Below, one piece after another: positions 60,700 to 64,000 of a stretch of DNA of 64,000 bases. Where the stretch lies: contig NZ_NEFY01000005.1 in assembly GCF_002258215.1 (NCBI RefSeq), positions 1 through 64,000 on the forward strand. Direction: 5' to 3'. This DNA comes from Marinobacter vinifirmus. GTDB lineage: Bacteria; Pseudomonadota; Gammaproteobacteria; Pseudomonadales; Oleiphilaceae. Under the pieces are notes generated by a model. The model was not told the DNA's origin. It was given only the letters and a program-made list of their open reading frames with translations, and made no database searches. Each line of letters opens with the position of its first letter. The first letter of the stretch is position 1. The translations under genes and the position numbers were made by a program.

Positions 60700-61137
60700 T
60701 CAGCGGCCGGATGCGGGTGTGGCAATGCCCAGTTTCGGAATTTCCTGCTTCGGGCAGCGGTCCATGACCACTTTAAGCCCTGCGGCTTCCGCCCGGGCAG
60801 CACCGTCTTCGTTGATCACGCCAATCTGCAGCCAGAGCACCGGGATTTTCTGTTCGATGGCCTGGTCGATCACCGCATCGGTGCGCTCCGGAGCCAGGAA
60901 CAGGTCTGCCATGTCGACTGGCTCGGGCAAGGAGGCCAGGTCGGCATACACGGTCTCGCCGAGAATTTCCTGGCCGGCCAGTCTCGGGTTTACCGGAATC
61001 ACCCGGTAACCGTGGCCTTGCAGGTTTTCCATCACCTCATGGGAGGGGCGGTTGGTTTTCTCGCTGGCGCCCACCAGGGCAATGGTGCGGACGGTCTCGA
61101 GAATTTCGCGAATCTGTTCAGGGCTGTTACGGGACAT
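60700..61137 (-). CDS. CoA-binding domain protein (YccU-like)
   Basis: A 145-residue Rossmann-fold protein: TIALVGASEKTNRPSHEVMENLQGHGYRVIPVNP is the CoA-binding motif (GASxxxxRPSxxV), then LFLAPERTDAVIDQAIEQKIPVLWLQIG and VMDRCPKQE, closely following the YccU family. The function is not established. It starts one base before the end of folX, so is co-transcribed with the folE/folX pair. Confidence 0.9.
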   Translation of the reverse strand: MSRNSPEQIREILETVRTIALVGASEKTNRPSHEVMENLQGHGYRVIPVNPRLAGQEILGETVYADLASLPEPVDMADLFLAPERTDAVIDQAIEQKIPVLWLQIGVINEDGAARAEAAGLKVVMDRCPKQEIPKLGIATPASGR

Positions 61138-61530
61138 TCAGAGTTCCTTGTGGGTTTCACGACGGGCTTCAAGGCAAACAGAAACCGACTCCGCATAGCG
61201 TAGCGCATGGGGCTTGTCGATCTCGACACTGGCCCAGTTTACCGCCTTGTGTTCCATCACAATAGCCAACACTTCGTGGGTCAGCCGCTCCAGCAGGGCA
61301 AACCGGTTGCCATCCACGTGGCCGATGATCTGCTTGGTGATGGTGCGGTAATTGAGTGCGGCGGAGATCTCGTTCTGTTCGATGGCCTCGGAGGCATCGT
61401 AGGTCAGGCAAACGTTAATCACCACATCCTGCTGGTTGTTGATCTCTTCATCCTTGATGCCGATGTAGGCGCGCAGCAGCAGGTTTTTGATGCGGACACG
61501 GGCCAGGTGGTCGCCGGTTACGTTTGCCAT
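61138..61530 (-). CDS. folX: Dihydroneopterin triphosphate 2'-epimerase (FolX)
   Basis: A 130-residue tunnelling-fold enzyme: [60 protein letters not shown] and [17 protein letters not shown] match Escherichia coli FolX rather than FolB. It epimerises dihydroneopterin triphosphate, leading to the tetrahydromonapterin cofactor. The gene is 23 bases after folE, in the same direction, so both act on the same product. Confidence 0.93.
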   Translation of the reverse strand: MANVTGDHLARVRIKNLLLRAYIGIKDEEINNQQDVVINVCLTYDASEAIEQNEISAALNYRTITKQIIGHVDGNRFALLERLTHEVLAIVMEHKAVNWASVEIDKPHALRYAESVSVCLEARRETHKEL

Positions 61531-61553
61531 GGGTTCTCCTGTCGTACGTGCTG

Positions 61554-62123
61554 TCAGTGGTTACTGCTGATCAGGTTCAGAAACTCGGTACGGGTTGCCT
61601 GGGATTTGCGGAACTGCCCCAGCATCATTGAGGTCTTCATACGGGAGTTCTGCTTCTCGACACCGCGCATCATCATGCACATGTGCTGGGCTTCGATCAC
61701 CACCGCCACGCCCTTGGCGCCGGTGACGCTTTCCACGGCTTCGGCAATCTGGCGGGTCAGGTTTTCCTGGATCTGTAGCCGGCGGGCGTACATATCCACA
61801 ATGCGGGCGAACTTGGACAGGCCCAGCACCTTGCCCTGGGGCAGGTAGGCGATGTGGCACTTGCCGATGAAGGGCAGCATGTGGTGCTCACACATGCTGT
61901 ACAGTTCGATGTCCTGCACCACCACCATTTCGTCCATGGCAGATTCGAACACGGCGTTGTTCACCAGGTCCTGAAGGTCCTGCTGGTAGCCCCGGGTCAG
62001 GAACTGCATGGCCTTGGCGGCGCGCATGGGGGTGTCTTTCAGTCCTTCGCGTTCGGGGTTCTCGCCCAGGCCGTCAAGGATGGAGTAATAATGACCGGCC
62101 AGGTCATCGAGGGGTAGAGTCAT
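61554..62123 (-). CDS. folE: GTP cyclohydrolase I (FolE type)
   Basis: A 189-residue enzyme: [43 protein letters not shown] (zinc Cys and His), [14 protein letters not shown] and [19 protein letters not shown] (second Cys) are the standard type I signature. It makes dihydroneopterin triphosphate from GTP. The ATG at 62123 gives the family start. Downstream FolX would convert the product, so the pair makes a pterin cofactor, as in pseudomonads. Confidence 0.96.
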   Translation of the reverse strand: MTLPLDDLAGHYYSILDGLGENPEREGLKDTPMRAAKAMQFLTRGYQQDLQDLVNNAVFESAMDEMVVVQDIELYSMCEHHMLPFIGKCHIAYLPQGKVLGLSKFARIVDMYARRLQIQENLTRQIAEAVESVTGAKGVAVVIEAQHMCMMMRGVEKQNSRMKTSMMLGQFRKSQATRTEFLNLISSNH

Positions 62124-62298
62124 AATGGTTTCCGGTAGTCTGTGCCTAACAAGGGCCAAAGCTTAAGGGAATTCGGGTCGTATCTCCATGCTTTACGATA
62201 CCCCGGCCGGAACAGACCAGTGCGCTGCCGGCCGGGCTATGGCCGTTGCTGGCGCTTTCATCTAAAGTGACAGGCTTGGAATGTGTCAGGGATCTGCC

Positions 62299-63222
62299 AT
62301 GGAACAGCTTACGACCGGGGCTGGCGTTTCCGCCGCCGGTAAACAGGACATATCGACCCTGGATGGCTGGCAGCAGGCCGGCAAATGGTTCAGCTACGGC
62401 GGCCACGCTATATTCAGCCGCATGGCCGGCCAGGGTGAGCCGCTGGTGTTGCTGCACGGTTTTCCGACCGCCAGCTGGGACTGGAGCCGGGTGTGGCCTA
62501 TGCTGGCCCGGCACTACAACCTGCTGACCGTGGATATGCTGGGTTTCGGGTTTTCCGACAAGCCCCGCAACTACCGCTACAGCATTGAAGACCAGGCAGA
62601 CCTGGTTCAGGGCTGGATAGAAGGCCTTGGCCTGCCTGGCATTCACCTGCTGGCCCATGATTACGGTTCCACCGTGGCCCAGGAACTGTTGGCCCGGGAC
62701 CAGGAAGGCGGCCTTGGTTTTACCGTCGACAGCCTGTGCCTGCTGAACGGCGGCATCTTCCCGGAAGTGCACAACCCCCTGTTAATCCAGCGCGTATTGG
62801 GCAGCCCTTTAGGCGGACTGATCAGCCGGGGCCTGACCCGCAGCATGTTCGAGCGCAACTTCTGCCGGCTGTTCGGCTCCCGCAACCCTCCGGGCCAGCA
62901 GGAGATGGACGAATTCTGGCACCTGCTGACCTACAACAACGGTCGCGGCATCCTGCATGAGCTGATTCACTTTATGGAGGAGCGGCGGTGCCACCGTAAC
63001 CGCTGGGTGGGGGCACTGCAGAATGCCCGCCAGCCGATGCGGCTGATCTCGGGCACGGCGGATCCGGTGTCCGGTGCCGGTATGGTTCGGCGTTACCGGG
63101 AACTGATTACCGATGCAGATGTGGTCACCCTGAGAAATGTGGGCCATTACCCCCACTTCGAGCAGCCCTGGGATGTGTTTACGGCGTATCGGGCGTTCCG
63201 GAAGCAGCCGGGCCTGAGCTGA
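62299..63222 (+). CDS. Alpha/beta hydrolase of the epoxide hydrolase/haloalkane dehalogenase branch
   Basis: A 307-residue hydrolase. The oxyanion motif is LLHGFPTASWDWSRVW. The nucleophile elbow is LLAHDYGSTVAQ, with aspartate as nucleophile (HDxGS), which marks the epoxide hydrolase/haloalkane dehalogenase branch rather than serine esterases. The acid is in LISGTADPVSG and the histidine in NVGHYPHFEQP. The substrate is unknown. The ATG at 62299 is chosen over one at 62281 because the family start is nearer. It is divergent from folE and overlaps the next gene at its end. Confidence 0.9.
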   Translation: MEQLTTGAGVSAAGKQDISTLDGWQQAGKWFSYGGHAIFSRMAGQGEPLVLLHGFPTASWDWSRVWPMLARHYNLLTVDMLGFGFSDKPRNYRYSIEDQADLVQGWIEGLGLPGIHLLAHDYGSTVAQELLARDQEGGLGFTVDSLCLLNGGIFPEVHNPLLIQRVLGSPLGGLISRGLTRSMFERNFCRLFGSRNPPGQQEMDEFWHLLTYNNGRGILHELIHFMEERRCHRNRWVGALQNARQPMRLISGTADPVSGAGMVRRYRELITDADVVTLRNVGHYPHFEQPWDVFTAYRAFRKQPGLS

Positions 63223-64000
63223 CCGGTTGCAACGGTGCCGGTGACCGCTGCCATGGCTCCGGCGGCATCGGGGGCTGCCGGCTGGCTGGCGCCAGCACCA
63301 CCTGGTTGCGGCCCCGGGCCTTGGCTTCATACAGCGCCTGGTCGGCGCGGTTGAGCCACACAGACCAGGTTTCACCCCGTTCGACTTCGGCAATGCTGGC
63401 GCTGGCGGTTACCCGGATGTCGTCCAGAAATGGCCGGGCGCTGATACTGGTCAGTAATTGCTGGGCCAGGGTATGGCCGTCTTTCTGTCGGGTTTCCGGC
63501 AGCACCACCATGAATTCTTCGCCGCCGATGCGGAACAGCTGGTCGTTCTGTCGCAGCCGTTTGCGCACCCTGCCGGCCATTTCCTTCAGTACCCGGTCGC
63601 CGGCCAGGTGGCCCCACTGGTCGTTGATGTTCTTGAAATAGTCCAGGTCGATCAGCACCAGGCTGGACACCCGCTCATAGCGCTCCCGCATCTGGATCTG
63701 GCTGTTCAGCACATCGGCCAGTTGCGAGCGGTTCAGGCAGCCGGTGAGTGGATCGGTGGTCGCCAGCCGGGTCAGTTCCTGCTGCAGACGCCCCACCAGC
63801 CAGGCAAAGATCATGGCAAACAGACAGCTGAGCCCGAGCGAAAAGGTAATGCGCCAGAAGTCCGCCTCGGGGAACTGCAGGAACGACACCACCGCCATAA
63901 CCGCGACGAAAATGACGTTGCAGACGATAGCTTCCTTGATGGGGAGCAGGAAGAACAGGGCGATGGCCGCCGGATAGGCCCAGTACAGGCCGGCGTGGCC
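63179..64000 (-). CDS. Membrane diguanylate cyclase, N-terminus beyond the window
   Basis: The frame is open to the right edge, about 274 codons visible. Hydrophobic stretches (AIALFFLLP, VIFVAVMAVVSFL and FWRITFSLGLSCLFAMIFAWLVG) are membrane helices. The GGDEF domain follows: TTDPLTGCLNRSQL, LVLIDLDYFKNINDQWGH and RIGGEEFMVVL (active GGEEF form) with I-site RQND five residues before. The C-terminus is a Pro/Ser-rich tail. The stop overlaps the end of the alpha/beta hydrolase by 44 bases. An internal ATG at 63898 is not the likely start because membrane sequence continues upstream. Confidence 0.92.
   Translation of the reverse strand, partial: GHAGLYWAYPAAIALFFLLPIKEAIVCNVIFVAVMAVVSFLQFPEADFWRITFSLGLSCLFAMIFAWLVGRLQQELTRLATTDPLTGCLNRSQLADVLNSQIQMRERYERVSSLVLIDLDYFKNINDQWGHLAGDRVLKEMAGRVRKRLRQNDQLFRIGGEEFMVVLPETRQKDGHTLAQQLLTSISARPFLDDIRVTASASIAEVERGETWSVWLNRADQALYEAKARGRNQVVLAPASRQPPMPPEPWQRSPAPLQPVSSGPAASGTPDTP

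Noticed and set aside
1-64000. CRISPR array
   Set aside because: No run of short direct repeats with regular unique spacers was seen; the only regular repeats are the HxlR and TetR-type operator repeats with two or three copies.

Overview
The window looks like a chromosomal segment of a marine gammaproteobacterium, most probably Marinobacter or a close relative. This is inferred from the moderately high G+C, the gene content (two Baeyer-Villiger-type monooxygenases, a long FadE, OmpW, a separate ahpC and ahpF, a FolE/FolX pair, many c-di-GMP enzymes) and the protein sequences. No rRNA, tRNA or CRISPR array was seen.\n\nLayout. (1) 1-1728: the tnpA/tnpB end of an IS66-family element, with tnpC running off the left edge. 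(2) 1730-6470: an integron gene-cassette array with one truncated and six complete attC-like sites. Its cassettes are AT-rich and foreign-looking: a small membrane protein, a protein with a HEPN-type RNxxxH motif, a PD-(D/E)xK nuclease-like protein, a HigB2/HigA2 pair, a reverse-oriented VapBC pair, and a reverse-oriented CcdAB pair whose ccdB is broken. A GFA-family gene follows the last attC. No integrase is in view. (3) 6970-11171: YedE/YedF sulfur or selenium uptake and the AhpC/AhpF peroxidase system, each ahp gene with its own OxyR-like site. (4) 11251-22952: housekeeping and envelope genes (transglutaminase-like, YgjV-like, a monooxygenase, MltF, a permease, a membrane-TlpA fusion, RhlE, OmpW) and an HxlR/Old Yellow Enzyme pair with direct repeats between them. 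(5) 22953-49747: metabolic and transport genes (second monooxygenase, CoA transferase, FadE, prenyltransferase, MalY-like lyase, EamA, MATE and MFS transporters, Nudix-MBL fusion, Tpx, a PhaC-like hydrolase). The gaps between them carry nine copies of a long palindromic element. (6) 49930-64000: acyltransferase, RNase II, three GGDEF proteins, a copper-efflux operon (cueR-like, copA, a tiny membrane protein, a DUF411 protein), and a folE-folX-yccU run.\n\nThe most unusual structure is the palindrome family. Each copy has a related core around CCATCCATGGC flanked by perfect or near-perfect inverted arms of 24-29 bp. The arms differ in sequence from copy to copy but always pair with each other. 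The integron array, with its defence-like and addiction cassettes, is the second region of interest. How genes work together: ahpC/ahpF/tpx cover peroxide defence; cueR/copA/DUF411 cover copper export; fadE, the CoA transferase, thioesterases and monooxygenases point to a lipid- or hydrocarbon-using lifestyle.
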